From Maribacter sp. (GTDB lineage Bacteria; Bacteroidota; Bacteroidia; Flavobacteriales; Flavobacteriaceae), in the NCBI GenBank assembly GCA_011050675.1, contig DRFI01000015.1:1-64000 (forward strand): 64,000 nt of DNA. Reading direction: 5' to 3'. Below the pieces are notes generated by a model. The model was not told the origin of the DNA, searched no databases, and was given only the letters and a program-made list of their open reading frames with translations. Numbering within the stretch: the stretch's first letter is position 1; each line of letters opens with the position of its first letter. Positions 47,550-57,883 of the stretch are shown here, one piece after another. Made by a program: the position numbers and the translations under genes.

Positions 47550-47593
47550 TTATGTTAGCTTTAATTTAAATGAGTTACAGTGTAGCTGCGGGT

Positions 47594-48391
47594 TTATTTC
47601 TCTTCGTTTAAGGTATTAGAGAAAAGCCATTGTAATAATTCTGGTTCTGCAAAAGCAGGGTCCCAACTATTATGGTTGGCAAAATCATATAAGGTAAGCC
47701 GAGGGAACGCTCCCTCATTCAATAATGCCGAAACCATTTTCATAGACTGTAAAGGATCAACTACGTTATCTTTTGCTCCGTGAAATGCCCAAACTGGTAT
47801 TTTTTTGGCATAGTTATTTACATACTTAGGATCCCCCGCACCACATATAGCAATGGCAGCGGCAAAACGATTAGGGTTTCTAGCCAGTAATTCATATGTA
47901 CCCATGCCACCCATAGAAAGACCCATTACGTACGTTCGATTTTTATTGACGAAAGTTTCTTCTTTAAACTTATCTAATAAACTTAATACCAAACCCATTG
48001 CTTTGGTAGGACCATTTTTAAACTGAAAATCTAACTTTACAGGGTAATTGTTGCGATTAACATCTACTTGTGCCCAGTAGTCGTTTGTAGCACATTGAGG
48101 CATAAGTACAATTGCAGGAAATTCGGTTCTGTTGTTTTGGTCAAGAAATAAAGAACTACCATGAGTTAGTTGCTTTTGGTTATCATTGCCTCTTTCACCT
48201 GCACCATGTAAAAAAAGTACTAGGGGATAAGATTTTTTTGTATCAAAATTTTCAGGATATAGAATTCTATATCGCAACGTATCAGCTGCAACAATCAATT
48301 CTTTTTTTTCAAATAAATTGACATCTTGCGCTGTGGTTATGAAATTGCAAACAAGAAGTAAAGCAAGAATAAAAAAGTGTTTATTTTTCAT
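47594..48391 (-). CDS. Secreted alpha/beta-hydrolase esterase
   Basis: 265 residues from the ATG at 48391, chosen because a clean signal peptide (KNKHFFILALLLVCNFITTAQ) starts there; an upstream ATG at 48433 would put 14 residues before it. Catalytic elements: oxyanion region LFLHGAGERG, nucleophile elbow GLSMGGMG (Ser159), Asp in HGAKDNVVDP and His in FANHNSWD. It resembles prolyl-oligopeptidase/PHB-depolymerase-like carbohydrate esterases. The start overlaps the end of the GH144 gene by 11 bases. In a beta-1,2-glucan operon it could remove acyl groups such as succinyl or acetyl (inference). Confidence 0.85.
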   Translation of the reverse strand: MKNKHFFILALLLVCNFITTAQDVNLFEKKELIVAADTLRYRILYPENFDTKKSYPLVLFLHGAGERGNDNQKQLTHGSSLFLDQNNRTEFPAIVLMPQCATNDYWAQVDVNRNNYPVKLDFQFKNGPTKAMGLVLSLLDKFKEETFVNKNRTYVMGLSMGGMGTYELLARNPNRFAAAIAICGAGDPKYVNNYAKKIPVWAFHGAKDNVVDPLQSMKMVSALLNEGAFPRLTLYDFANHNSWDPAFAEPELLQWLFSNTLNEEK

Positions 48392-49811
48392 AGGTATAAC
48401 CGAGTTTGTCAAGACCGTTTTGAATGTCTTCATTTTGCATAAAAAGATTCCAAAGGAGACCAGTTCTGTAATTTTCTATCATTACAATTTCAGGACCTTG
48501 GTCAATTGCTAAGTATGCTTCTGCCACCCAAAAATTGTTTTGCGGACTAAAAGCATCATAAAACCCTGCAGGACCTAATAATTGATCTTTGTACTGATAA
48601 AAATAACGTAATGCTTTTATAGATTCTTCGGGGGTGTAAGGAATGGAACTTATAGCTGCCGTTGGTGAAATTACGCCAGTATCATTGCTTGGGCTATGAG
48701 CATTGTAGCCTAAAGTGCCATCTGTATTTCTAGAATAGCTAGCGGTTAATCCCCAACAATTTTCGCCATAATCAGCATATTTTTTTGGGTTTTCAACACA
48801 ATACAAATAATTGATTTTTGAATGATTTACTGCGGCATCCCAATAGTTTACATAACCATCGTTCAAGTTTTTTGGGTTAAGTCCTAAGTATGAATAATGA
48901 GCCCAAAATAATGGTCCGCCTTTAGGGGAGTTTCCTGCGTGATCTACAATTAACGGAATGTTGTAGGCGCTGGTAGCATCTGTAATTGCTCCGTTTGACG
49001 CCCAACCATTAGTGTAGACCTCTTTCTCAATGGAATATTCTGGTGAAGCAGCTGCCATCACGTAAGTAATCAGCACTTCATTATACCCTTTGAGTTCTAA
49101 GTTGATATCAAAACCAAAATTAGGACTCCAATGCCAGTAGAGGCTATTCTTATCTTGTGTGTACCAGTTCCACTCAACACCTTTCCAAAGTTCATCTGCT
49201 TTATCGGCTATAGATTTTTCGGTGTCGGTCCCATCTTTAAAATACTCTTTAATACAAATTAAACCTTGTGCTAAAAAAGCTGTTTCAACAAGGTCACCTC
49301 CATTATCTAGATTACTAAAGGGTTTAACATTCCCATTTGTACCGTCTAACCAATGTGGCCAAGCACCGTGAAAGCGATCAGCAGATGCTAAGAAATTTAA
49401 AATTTGATCAATACGTTCTACGGATTGTTGACGTGTAATGAAACCTCGTTCTACGCCAACCAATAACGCCATTAAACCAAAACCTGTTCCACCAATAGTT
49501 ACGGTATTAGGATCGTTCGATGGTTCATTAGGATGATAACGTTCACGAGCAGCACCGGAATTAACCTCGGCAAAATCCCAAAAATACTTGAAGGTTTCTT
49601 GTTGAGTTAGATCTAAAAGTTCTTCATCTGAAATATCGGAAACTTCAGGTTCTGGTGTCGAGGGTGTTTCGGGCAGTTCAGATTCTCCAGTTGGGGCATT
49701 AGGTTCTGATGATGAACATGCCAATAAAAATATAGTTAAGAATCCCAAGAAAACAGCGATCGTCTTTTGGAATATTTGCTTTTTGTACCTAATTCGATTT
49801 TTGCCTTTCAT
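48381..49811 (-). CDS. GH144-type endo-beta-1,2-glucanase lipoprotein (second copy)
   Basis: 476 residues, lipoprotein signal (FLLACSSSE) followed by a Pro/Glu/Ser-rich linker (to about residue 55) that would hold the enzyme away from the membrane. The glycoamylase-like (PF10091) domain shows ETFKYFWDFAE, TIGGTGFGLMALLVG, DRFHGAWPHWL, NGGDLVETAFL and YLAIDQGPEIVMIENYRTG. GH144 enzymes cut linear beta-1,2-glucan to sophoro-oligosaccharides; PF10091 also covers GH162, so the family call carries some risk. Its ATG overlaps the stop of the upstream paralogue by four bases. Confidence 0.87.
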   Translation of the reverse strand: MKGKNRIRYKKQIFQKTIAVFLGFLTIFLLACSSSEPNAPTGESELPETPSTPEPEVSDISDEELLDLTQQETFKYFWDFAEVNSGAARERYHPNEPSNDPNTVTIGGTGFGLMALLVGVERGFITRQQSVERIDQILNFLASADRFHGAWPHWLDGTNGNVKPFSNLDNGGDLVETAFLAQGLICIKEYFKDGTDTEKSIADKADELWKGVEWNWYTQDKNSLYWHWSPNFGFDINLELKGYNEVLITYVMAAASPEYSIEKEVYTNGWASNGAITDATSAYNIPLIVDHAGNSPKGGPLFWAHYSYLGLNPKNLNDGYVNYWDAAVNHSKINYLYCVENPKKYADYGENCWGLTASYSRNTDGTLGYNAHSPSNDTGVISPTAAISSIPYTPEESIKALRYFYQYKDQLLGPAGFYDAFSPQNNFWVAEAYLAIDQGPEIVMIENYRTGLLWNLFMQNEDIQNGLDKLGYTYEK

Positions 49812-51166
49812 TGCGGTGCTGTTATTGAAAATCCTAATTTATCTAAGCCTTTGATTACATCTTTATTAGTCATAAATAACATCCAGAATAAACCACTTCT
49901 ATGATTTTCTATCATTACCGGAATAGGACCTTGATCGATGGCCAAATATCTTGGTAAAACCCAATTTTCTTCTAAACTAAAAGCATCATAGGGTCCGTAT
50001 TTTCCAATTAGCGTATCATGCTTAGTGTATAGATTTCTTAAGAATGCCATGCTCTCTTTTGGAGCATACGGCATAGAAGATAGTGCTGCTGTAGGTGAAA
50101 TAACACTAATGTCTCTATCTGGTCTATGACCTGCGTAACCATTTATAGAATAACTTGATGTTAGTCCCCATAAATCTTCGCCATATCCTTTAAAGTTCTT
50201 AGGATTATCAACGGCATACTTATATTGTATCATGGTATGGTTGCGATTCAACTCCCAATAATCGGCATATTGATCTTTTAGGCCTTTCGGGTTTAAACCG
50301 GTAAAAGAATAATGTGCCCAGAACATTGGCCCGACGGGTGATGCATCACTTTCATAATGATCTAAAATAGTAGGTAGACCATAAAATGTAGTGTCTTTAG
50401 TAATAGCGCCGTTTCTTGCCCAACCTTGCTCGTAAACCTCTTTTTTAATAGGGTGCGTTGGAGATGCTGCTGCCAGAATGTACATGATTAATGCTTCATT
50501 GTATCCGCCTACAGGAAAATTCATATCCCATTCATATTCTGGAGACCAGTGCCAGTATAAAACATTTTCACCTTTTGTGTACCAATCCCATTCTACTTCC
50601 TCCCATAGTTTTTGAATGCGTTGTGCTAGTTTTTTCTCTCTTTCATTACCATCTTCAAAGTATTCTTTAACGGTTAACAAACCTTCAATAAGAAATGCAG
50701 TTTCTACAAGATCTCCGCCATTATCCTTTTTGCTAAATGGAGTCATTTTACCATTTGGAGTAAGCCAATGTGGCCATGCACCATGAAAACGATCGGCATT
50801 GTCAAGGAAGTCAACTGCTTTTTCTAGTCGTGCAAGACCTTTTTCACGTGTTATAAAATCCCTTTCAATACCAACTAAAATTGCCATTACACCAAAACCA
50901 GATCCACCAATGGTAATTATGTCCTTATCATGTGTTGGATAAATATCATCTAAATGAATTCTTTCTCTTGCCAGCCCTGAAGTAGGTTCTGCACCTTCCC
51001 AGAAATAATTGAACGTCTGTTTTTGTACAGAATCCAACAATTGTTCATCCGTAATCTTAATTTTTTCTACACTCTCTCCTTGATCTCTAAGTTTGGACTT
51101 AGAGGAATGACCATTACAACCCACTAACAAAGTTGTAATGGCCATTGAAAACAAAAATAACCTCAT
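49808..51166 (-). CDS. GH144-type endo-beta-1,2-glucanase lipoprotein (first copy)
   Basis: 452 residues, lipoprotein signal (TTLLVGCNG) with only a short linker, in contrast to its downstream paralogue. The same blocks are present: QTFNYFWEGAEP, TIGGSGFGVMAILVG, DRFHGAWPHWL, NGGDLVETAFL, YWHWSPEYEWDM, ISPTAALSSMPYAP and YLAIDQGPIPVMIENHRSG. The two copies are clearly homologous but well diverged, suggesting separate tasks, for example surface endo-cleavage against periplasmic trimming. It follows the LamG surface protein by 45 bases. Confidence 0.87.
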   Translation of the reverse strand: MRLFLFSMAITTLLVGCNGHSSKSKLRDQGESVEKIKITDEQLLDSVQKQTFNYFWEGAEPTSGLARERIHLDDIYPTHDKDIITIGGSGFGVMAILVGIERDFITREKGLARLEKAVDFLDNADRFHGAWPHWLTPNGKMTPFSKKDNGGDLVETAFLIEGLLTVKEYFEDGNEREKKLAQRIQKLWEEVEWDWYTKGENVLYWHWSPEYEWDMNFPVGGYNEALIMYILAAASPTHPIKKEVYEQGWARNGAITKDTTFYGLPTILDHYESDASPVGPMFWAHYSFTGLNPKGLKDQYADYWELNRNHTMIQYKYAVDNPKNFKGYGEDLWGLTSSYSINGYAGHRPDRDISVISPTAALSSMPYAPKESMAFLRNLYTKHDTLIGKYGPYDAFSLEENWVLPRYLAIDQGPIPVMIENHRSGLFWMLFMTNKDVIKGLDKLGFSITAPQ

Positions 51167-51211
51167 AAATAACTACTGCATTAACTCAATTAAACTAAAC
51201 TACTATCGTGC

Positions 51212-53011
51212 TTAAAGACCTGATTGTCTTATCTCTTGAATTTCTTGCTGGCTCAATGCTTTGTTGTATAATCTAAGTTCATCAATAAAACTTAAATCAA
51301 AACCGTGTCCCCATTCTGTAAATCGTGGAGCACCTGAACCGATGGATAGCATGTCGCATCCTGTCCAATCTACACCCGTGAAATCTCCTTGGGCAACAAC
51401 TTCGCCATCAATATAGACTACACACTCGGTGCCAGAAATGGTAAATGCAAGATGTACCCAATCAGTGATTGAAGGATCTAACGCTGCGGCATCACCACCA
51501 TCAAACCATGAATCAGCTTCTCCATTACCTACATTTAATTTAAAAACTTGACGTGTGGCATCACCTTCCCTAAAGAATCGGAAACCGTTGGTGCGTTTGT
51601 TCTGTACATCTGGATATCCTGCATTATCTACATCTTCGGGACCCATTACCAAAATGGCACCTCTTGTTGGGTTAGCGTTTAGCTTATACCATAAAGTAGT
51701 GCTAAACTCGTCTGTGGTAATAGCCCCAGATTCATTCGCTGGAAAAGTCAAGTAAGAATCGGTAGCGCCTGCATATGCATTATCACCTTCTACACTTTCA
51801 TCTGCAAAAGTAGGAGTACCGACTTCGGTAGCATCGACATTTCTAAAACGTTCATTGTAGCTGCCATCAAAAGGCATATAGAACATTTCTCCGTCGAAAG
51901 TAGGAGGGTAGGAAGAAACAAATAGACCAGAATCATCTGCCATTATTTGTTGAATTTCCTGTTGAGTTATTGCTCTGTTAAAAATACGCAACTCGTCTAA
52001 TAGGCTCTCATCCGATAAGTGATTCCAAGCTGTAAAATTAGGAGCTCCAGACATAATCGATAAAACATTTGCTCCAGTCCAATCTATACCGGCTAAATCT
52101 CCCTCTTTAACTATTTGACCGTCTATGTAAACAGTGGCTTCAGAGCCTGTAATGGTAAATGCTAAATTTACCCATTCGTTGGTAGTAGGATCTACATCTG
52201 CAGCTTCACCACCATCGAACCAAGTGCCATCTGTACCGGTACCAACGTTTAATTTAAAGCGTTGCATTCCATTTGCATTTTCACGGAAAAATCTAAATCC
52301 TTTAGAAAGATCATTATCTGTGCCATCGATTAATGGTGGACTTAAAGTTAAAATACCTGCACGGTCTGGTGTACTATTTACTTTCATCCAAAAAATAGCA
52401 CTGAATTCTGTATTTTTAAAACGCTCTGAATCTAAGGTCAAATATGTATCTGCAGCGCCAGCATATGATCCGTCGCCAGCAATATTTTCTTCACTGATGG
52501 ATGGGTTTCCAAATTCTTGGGCTTCTTCAAAACTGATAAGATCCACGTAAGCTCCATCAAAGGGCATGTATAGTATCTCTCCAGGGTATTTGGAAATATA
52601 AGCGGGTTCTTTTGTGAAGTTAACACTGCTATTAGTTGTTTTACCATCTAAATCAGTTGCAGATATAGTTAATACATGTTCACCATCGGCAAGTTTATCA
52701 TACATTAAATCATCAACTATGAGTCTTCTGTAATCTAAAAAGTCCGTATATTTTTTAATTGAGGACCCATCTAACAAAACACCAACAGATTCCAATTCTA
52801 TATCATCTACAGCTTCAAATTTTATTGTAATTGTAGCTAATTCTTCATTTACTTTTACTGCCAAACCTTCGGTAGGTGAAGTAATAGTGATATTAGGTGC
52901 AGTTTCATCTGCACCTGGATCAACCTCGGTAAGTGAATCAATACCATCTTCACAGGCAACCAAAAGAAGGGTAGCTAACAGGACGGTAATTATGTTTTTA
53001 AAATTATTCAT
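51212..53011 (-). CDS. Surface lipoprotein with two LamG/concanavalin-like domains (PUL 2)
   Basis: 599 residues. A lipoprotein signal (LLLVACEDG) is followed by an Ig-like module (about 35-140, PNITITSPTEG) and two tandem LamG-like lectin domains (about 148-365 and 372-599), each opening with YMPFDGxY and sharing FRFFRE and FKLNVGxG blocks, ending in an ELRxxNxAxxQQEIQ helix. This architecture, in the third position after SusCD, fits a surface glycan-binding protein that captures the polysaccharide; no catalytic site is evident. The two lectin domains are a recent internal duplication by the look of their shared segments. Confidence 0.85.
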   Translation of the reverse strand: MNNFKNIITVLLATLLLVACEDGIDSLTEVDPGADETAPNITITSPTEGLAVKVNEELATITIKFEAVDDIELESVGVLLDGSSIKKYTDFLDYRRLIVDDLMYDKLADGEHVLTISATDLDGKTTNSSVNFTKEPAYISKYPGEILYMPFDGAYVDLISFEEAQEFGNPSISEENIAGDGSYAGAADTYLTLDSERFKNTEFSAIFWMKVNSTPDRAGILTLSPPLIDGTDNDLSKGFRFFRENANGMQRFKLNVGTGTDGTWFDGGEAADVDPTTNEWVNLAFTITGSEATVYIDGQIVKEGDLAGIDWTGANVLSIMSGAPNFTAWNHLSDESLLDELRIFNRAITQQEIQQIMADDSGLFVSSYPPTFDGEMFYMPFDGSYNERFRNVDATEVGTPTFADESVEGDNAYAGATDSYLTFPANESGAITTDEFSTTLWYKLNANPTRGAILVMGPEDVDNAGYPDVQNKRTNGFRFFREGDATRQVFKLNVGNGEADSWFDGGDAAALDPSITDWVHLAFTISGTECVVYIDGEVVAQGDFTGVDWTGCDMLSIGSGAPRFTEWGHGFDLSFIDELRLYNKALSQQEIQEIRQSGL

Positions 53012-53023
53012 TGTTGTAATTTT

Positions 53024-54571
53024 TTAGTTTGCTATTTCACCCAATATTGGAAACTCGTCAATTTGATCTTGATGATAGGTTACAAAAGCCTTGTCTTCGG
53101 TAAATGTTCTACCATCAAAACTTAATTCATCATATCTGCCTAAGCGAACCATATCAAAAAAGCGTTTACCCCATTCCATTGAAAGCTCTGCATATTTTTC
53201 GTCTACAATCTGATCAAGGGTAACTCCGCTTAACGGAGGCATGTTTGCCCTTGTGCGAACTACGTTCACCGCTTCATCTGCTGTCATTGCTGAATTGCTA
53301 GCACCTTGTACTAATGCCTCTGCGTACATTAATAAAGTTTCGGAATATCTAAAAACGATATTATTTTTATTACTACCATAAGCCGTACGACCAGGAATTA
53401 ATTGATTGGTTGGTAAGTAGTGCTTCCCACTTGAAAATATAGAACGTACTGTAGACGTATTTTCATCACCATCTCTAGTAATAGGAGATACAAAAGACGG
53501 TAAGGTTTCCACTGAATACGAAGTAGTAGTAATTAAACTATCGATACCTCTTTGGCTAAAGAAAACAGAAGTTTCTAAACGTTCGGTTTCACCTCTGTCC
53601 AACATGAATTCAACAAATTTTAAGCTTGGTTCAAAAAATCCCCAACCATTACTGGACCCATCAATTTCTGGATTCCATGAGTTTGGACCATAAGGAGCAT
53701 ATAAATGGCTAACTCTATCACCTTCACCATTTCCAAAATCGGAATATTGAAATTCAAATAAGTTTTCATTGCTCAATTTTCCTGGAGTTTTAAACAACTC
53801 GTAATAATCAGGAAACAAACTGAATTTTCCAGATGCGATAATCTCACCTGCAGCATCTGCAACAGCTTGATAATTTTCTAATTCTTGATTTGCTTCCGCT
53901 TTAATCATCAAAGCAGTGTATTTTGTAACTCCGCCAGGTAAATCTGTACGTTCGTTTGGTCTTAAATCAAGCAAAAATGGAATTGCCTCGTCCATTTGGT
54001 CAGAGATATGTTGCATTACTTCATTTTTGCTCGGTACTGACGTAACTTCTGCAAAATCATTAAGGTCTGAGGAGGTAGGAATAAATACCGAACCGTAAAC
54101 TTGTGATAATTGAAAAAGTAGAACAGCTCTTAATACTTTTGCTTCGGCGATATATTGATTTCCTAAAGCTATCCCCTCATCATCTGCGAACTCCATATAT
54201 CTTTCTATCTGTTCCATTCCCGTATGTGCACCAATTATATCACCATAATAGGTTTCCCATAATGTTCTAGAACCAAAGAAAGAATTGTCATAAACATAAC
54301 GGTCTTGATTTTTTAGACCTTGTTGATCACCAGCGGCATTTACATCATCACCTCTAGTAGCAACTACTAAAGGCTGTTCCCAACCTCTATCGGCAACTGA
54401 TTGATAAACTCCAATTAGAGAGAATATCATATCATCTGTTTGCGAGAAGTCTGTTCCTCCTGCAAAATTATTATTCAATTCAGGTTGGTCTAGTTCATCG
54501 GAGCAACCAATTAGTACAGTACCTAGAAAGGCTAAAAGCACTGTCAGTTTATTTACTTTTATATATTTCAT
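53024..54571 (-). CDS. SusD/RagB-like substrate-binding lipoprotein (PUL 2)
   Basis: 515 residues from the ATG at 54571, chosen because the lipoprotein signal (KYIKVNKLTVLLAFLGTVL then IGCSDE) starts there; an upstream ATG at 54649 lies inside the SusC gene. SusD blocks: LDQPELNNNF, AEAKVLRAVLLFQLSQVYG, VRTRANMPPL, and a C-terminal EYLAELSMEWGKRFFDMV-like segment (residues YAELSMEWGKRFFDMVRL). It pairs with the SusC ten bases upstream as the beta-1,2-glucan oligosaccharide receptor (substrate inferred from the GH144 genes). Confidence 0.94.
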   Translation of the reverse strand: MKYIKVNKLTVLLAFLGTVLIGCSDELDQPELNNNFAGGTDFSQTDDMIFSLIGVYQSVADRGWEQPLVVATRGDDVNAAGDQQGLKNQDRYVYDNSFFGSRTLWETYYGDIIGAHTGMEQIERYMEFADDEGIALGNQYIAEAKVLRAVLLFQLSQVYGSVFIPTSSDLNDFAEVTSVPSKNEVMQHISDQMDEAIPFLLDLRPNERTDLPGGVTKYTALMIKAEANQELENYQAVADAAGEIIASGKFSLFPDYYELFKTPGKLSNENLFEFQYSDFGNGEGDRVSHLYAPYGPNSWNPEIDGSSNGWGFFEPSLKFVEFMLDRGETERLETSVFFSQRGIDSLITTTSYSVETLPSFVSPITRDGDENTSTVRSIFSSGKHYLPTNQLIPGRTAYGSNKNNIVFRYSETLLMYAEALVQGASNSAMTADEAVNVVRTRANMPPLSGVTLDQIVDEKYAELSMEWGKRFFDMVRLGRYDELSFDGRTFTEDKAFVTYHQDQIDEFPILGEIAN

Positions 54572-54581
54572 AGCTGTATTT

Positions 54582-57500
54582 TTAAATTTTAATATTGACA
54601 CCAAATGTGTAAACACCAGGTATAGGATATGTTTGATTATCTCTACCATCAGAAACCTCAGGAGTAAAACCGTTGTAATTAAAGAATGTTAATGGACGTT
54701 CTGCTGTGATGTAGAATCTAATATCTGGATTGAATTTTCCATTTAGTTTAGGCAGGGTATATCCTAAAGTTACATTCTGTAGTCTTACAAAATCTCCTTT
54801 TTCAACAAAGAAACTATTTAAGAACTGGTTGCTCCAAGGATTTCTAATGCCCCTTGCAGAAGGGTAGCTATTAGTACTTCCTGCACCGTTCCATCTATTT
54901 ATTGCAAAATCTCTGTCAATATTAGCATCTGGTGTTTGGCGTATGGCAAAACGTTTTTGATTAGCTATAACATTGCCACCTTGTCCTATGACATTTAAAT
55001 TAAAATCCCACGCCTTGTAATTCATTCCAAAGTTAAATCCAAAAGAATATGTTGGTAGGTAAGAACCAAGATCAACTCTATCTTGAGCGTCTATTATCAT
55101 ATCCCCATTTTGATCAATAAATTTAAAATCACCAGGAGCTACTGTTAAGCCATCTGCTATAGCGGCTTGTGCTGCAGGATCTGTTTGTATTTCTTCAGGA
55201 GTCTGATAAACCCCATCAACTTTTAAACCGTAGAATGGACTGATAGTTCCACCCACAACAGTACGTTGTGCGGTATCTCCACCAGAAGTAAGATTTTCTT
55301 GTCCAGCCAAATCTAAAACTTCATTGTCAAGGGTGGAAAAGTTACCTCCAACACTAAAACTAAAATTTTCTGATACTTTTTGGTTCCAGTTGGCAACTAC
55401 TTCAAAACCGGTATTCCTTATAACACCTACATTTTGTCTAGTTTCTCCTGGCACTAACAATCGGGATACCGGTATAACAGCATCTCTAGTTTCTCTAATA
55501 TAGTAATCAGAATCAATTGTTAATTTATTGTCAAATAATTTAGCTGTTAAACCAACATTGGTTTCAGCTGTAACTTCCCATTTTAGTGCTTCAAAATCAC
55601 TACTTGTAATTAGACCTGGATAGCGAACATCTCCAAATGTGGCGTCTACTTCAGTTGAAGTAATTCCTCCAGTACTGGCTGCTACGTTGGCATTACCTAA
55701 TTCACCCCAACTAGCTCTTAATTTCAAGAAATTAATTACGTTACTATTCTCAAGAAAAGTTTCTTCAGATAATACCCATCCAATTCCTACTGTTGGGAAA
55801 TAGCCCCATTTTTCTTGATACTTACTTGTGCCATCTGCTCTAAACGTTCCGTAAAGAAGATATTTACTATCAAAATTATATGCAATACGACCAAAATATG
55901 AAAAGAAATATTGTCTAAGGCCATTATCACCAACGCCATCTACATCTATAGTTTTAGCTAAGTCTAAGTAATATGATTCATCTCCGATACCAGGACCATT
56001 TGGAAAATTAAGTCCTTTTGCTTCTAATTGCTCAAAAGAGCGATCTCTATATGAAGTACCTACTAATGCGGTAAGGTTATGTTTACCAAAACTATCGTTG
56101 AAAGTTAATGTGTTATCCCAAGTCTGCTCTGAAAATGTTTCATTTCGCTTAATCAATTCAGCATTCTCTCTAAACGCATTTCCATTTCCAAAAAAGTAAG
56201 GAAGACGTACTTCTCTAGTTTCAAGGGTTTCAAAATTGTGATAAAAAGCTGTTTTAAGCGTAAGTTTATCTGGAATTAATTGATAATTCAAATCAACCGT
56301 AGTTAGTGTATTCCTTATCTTATTCCTGTTTTCAGTATTTTCCATTACGGGAAATGGATTTTGAGTACCTCTATAACCTAAATCTTGTGCATTTGCATAT
56401 GGTCTAGGGTAAGCATCAGTTTTAGAAGGGTCAAGAACTGGCATCGTTGGCACAGCGTAGTAGGCCAATGCAAAAGCAGTATCCTCAGGACGGTATCTTG
56501 TTGCATTACTGAATAGGGTGGATACACCAATGTTTAATCTATCTGTAATATCAACTGCTACTTTAGAACGTATATTAAATCTTTCATACTCATTCTTCAT
56601 ATTTAAAACACCTTCTTGCTCGAAGTAGTTTAAACCTAATGAGTATGTAACGTTTTCAGTACCACCTGCTACACCAATACTATGATTTTGTTGTAACGCA
56701 TGTCGTAGAATTAAATCGTACCAATCTGTATTTACATCAGGAACATTAGGGTTAATTCTACTTCTTCCATAACGCTGTAAGGCATTGTCTATAGACTGTG
56801 ACTCGGCGTCGGAACCTGATTCTCTAGCCAATGTTGCAAATTGCTCGGAGTTTGAAAGTTTTACCACATTTTGTGCTATCTGAACACCCTGATATCCATT
56901 ATAGGTTATTTGTGGTTTCTGATTGATTTTACCAGATTTAGTTTCTATAAGTACGACTCCATTTGCTGCTCTTACACCGTAGATAGCAGAGGCAGATGCA
57001 TCTTTTAGTACTGAAATTGTTTCGATATCTTCTGTATTTAAAAAATCGATATCATCGAAAAAGGTACCGTCAACTACATATAGCGGGTCAGAAGCCCCAC
57101 CTACGTAAGAACCTATACCACGCACTCTAATAGTTGGTCCCGTACCAGGAGCACCACTACTAACTACTTGTAGACCTGCTACCTTACCTTGTAAGGATTG
57201 CATGGCTGCACTAGTTGGCGTTCTTGTTATGTCCTCGGTTTTAATTGTTGTAATTGATCCGGTAAGATCTGCCTTTTTCTGAGTACCATAACCTACAACT
57301 ACAACTTCGTCTAAAGATTGAGTGTCTTCAGCCAGCGAAACATTAATTGTAGTTTGGTTGTTTACCATAACCTCTTTTGCAGAAAAACCAATGTAACTGA
57401 TAACTAATGTTCCACTACTTGGAACATCGTTTAATACATAAATGCCATCAAAATCTGTTTGGACACCTGTTGTAGTACCCTTTATTATAATACTGGCGCC

Positions 57501-57620
57501 TGGTAATGGTTGACCGACTTCGTCAACGATTGTACCAGAAACGGAAATCCCATCTTGCGCAAAAACCGCCACATGGGTCAATAAAATGCAGAATGTTAAA
57601 AATTTGATTCCTATTTTCAT
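54582..57620 (-). CDS. SusC/RagA-like TonB-dependent transporter (PUL 2)
   Basis: 1012 residues, signal peptide ending VAVFAQ, then directly the carboxypeptidase-D-like sandwich (SVSGTIVDEVGQPLPGAS), the DEVVVVGYGTQKKADLTGS region, the plug (VRGIGSYVGG, DPLYVVDG, IYGVRAANGVVLIET) and the barrel ending FGVNIKI. No STN domain is present, so signalling does not run through this transporter, in contrast to the SusC of PUL 1. It heads the eight-gene operon. The 263-base spacer before it (57621-57883), between it and the regulator gene, should hold the operon promoter; I did not find a convincing TAnnTTTG box there. Confidence 0.95.
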   Translation of the reverse strand: MKIGIKFLTFCILLTHVAVFAQDGISVSGTIVDEVGQPLPGASIIIKGTTTGVQTDFDGIYVLNDVPSSGTLVISYIGFSAKEVMVNNQTTINVSLAEDTQSLDEVVVVGYGTQKKADLTGSITTIKTEDITRTPTSAAMQSLQGKVAGLQVVSSGAPGTGPTIRVRGIGSYVGGASDPLYVVDGTFFDDIDFLNTEDIETISVLKDASASAIYGVRAANGVVLIETKSGKINQKPQITYNGYQGVQIAQNVVKLSNSEQFATLARESGSDAESQSIDNALQRYGRSRINPNVPDVNTDWYDLILRHALQQNHSIGVAGGTENVTYSLGLNYFEQEGVLNMKNEYERFNIRSKVAVDITDRLNIGVSTLFSNATRYRPEDTAFALAYYAVPTMPVLDPSKTDAYPRPYANAQDLGYRGTQNPFPVMENTENRNKIRNTLTTVDLNYQLIPDKLTLKTAFYHNFETLETREVRLPYFFGNGNAFRENAELIKRNETFSEQTWDNTLTFNDSFGKHNLTALVGTSYRDRSFEQLEAKGLNFPNGPGIGDESYYLDLAKTIDVDGVGDNGLRQYFFSYFGRIAYNFDSKYLLYGTFRADGTSKYQEKWGYFPTVGIGWVLSEETFLENSNVINFLKLRASWGELGNANVAASTGGITSTEVDATFGDVRYPGLITSSDFEALKWEVTAETNVGLTAKLFDNKLTIDSDYYIRETRDAVIPVSRLLVPGETRQNVGVIRNTGFEVVANWNQKVSENFSFSVGGNFSTLDNEVLDLAGQENLTSGGDTAQRTVVGGTISPFYGLKVDGVYQTPEEIQTDPAAQAAIADGLTVAPGDFKFIDQNGDMIIDAQDRVDLGSYLPTYSFGFNFGMNYKAWDFNLNVIGQGGNVIANQKRFAIRQTPDANIDRDFAINRWNGAGSTNSYPSARGIRNPWSNQFLNSFFVEKGDFVRLQNVTLGYTLPKLNGKFNPDIRFYITAERPLTFFNYNGFTPEVSDGRDNQTYPIPGVYTFGVNIKI

Positions 57621-57883
57621 AATTGTTTAATAATTGAGTTGTAAAATTATCAAGTTGTTAATTTCAACAGCAAGTTATCAAAACAAGAAAGGGAAGAAAG
57701 TTATAAGACTACATAATAATTACATCATAATCATGAGTAGCTTAAAAACCCATGTACACAAGGTTTTGCAGTAGTGCTTTTGTTAATTTAAAGGTAATTT
57801 TTAACGTATTGATGTAGTATTGATGTATCTAATTAACCCTTTTTTAATATTTGAAGTAAGTAAATAAGTGAAGTAATGTTGTT

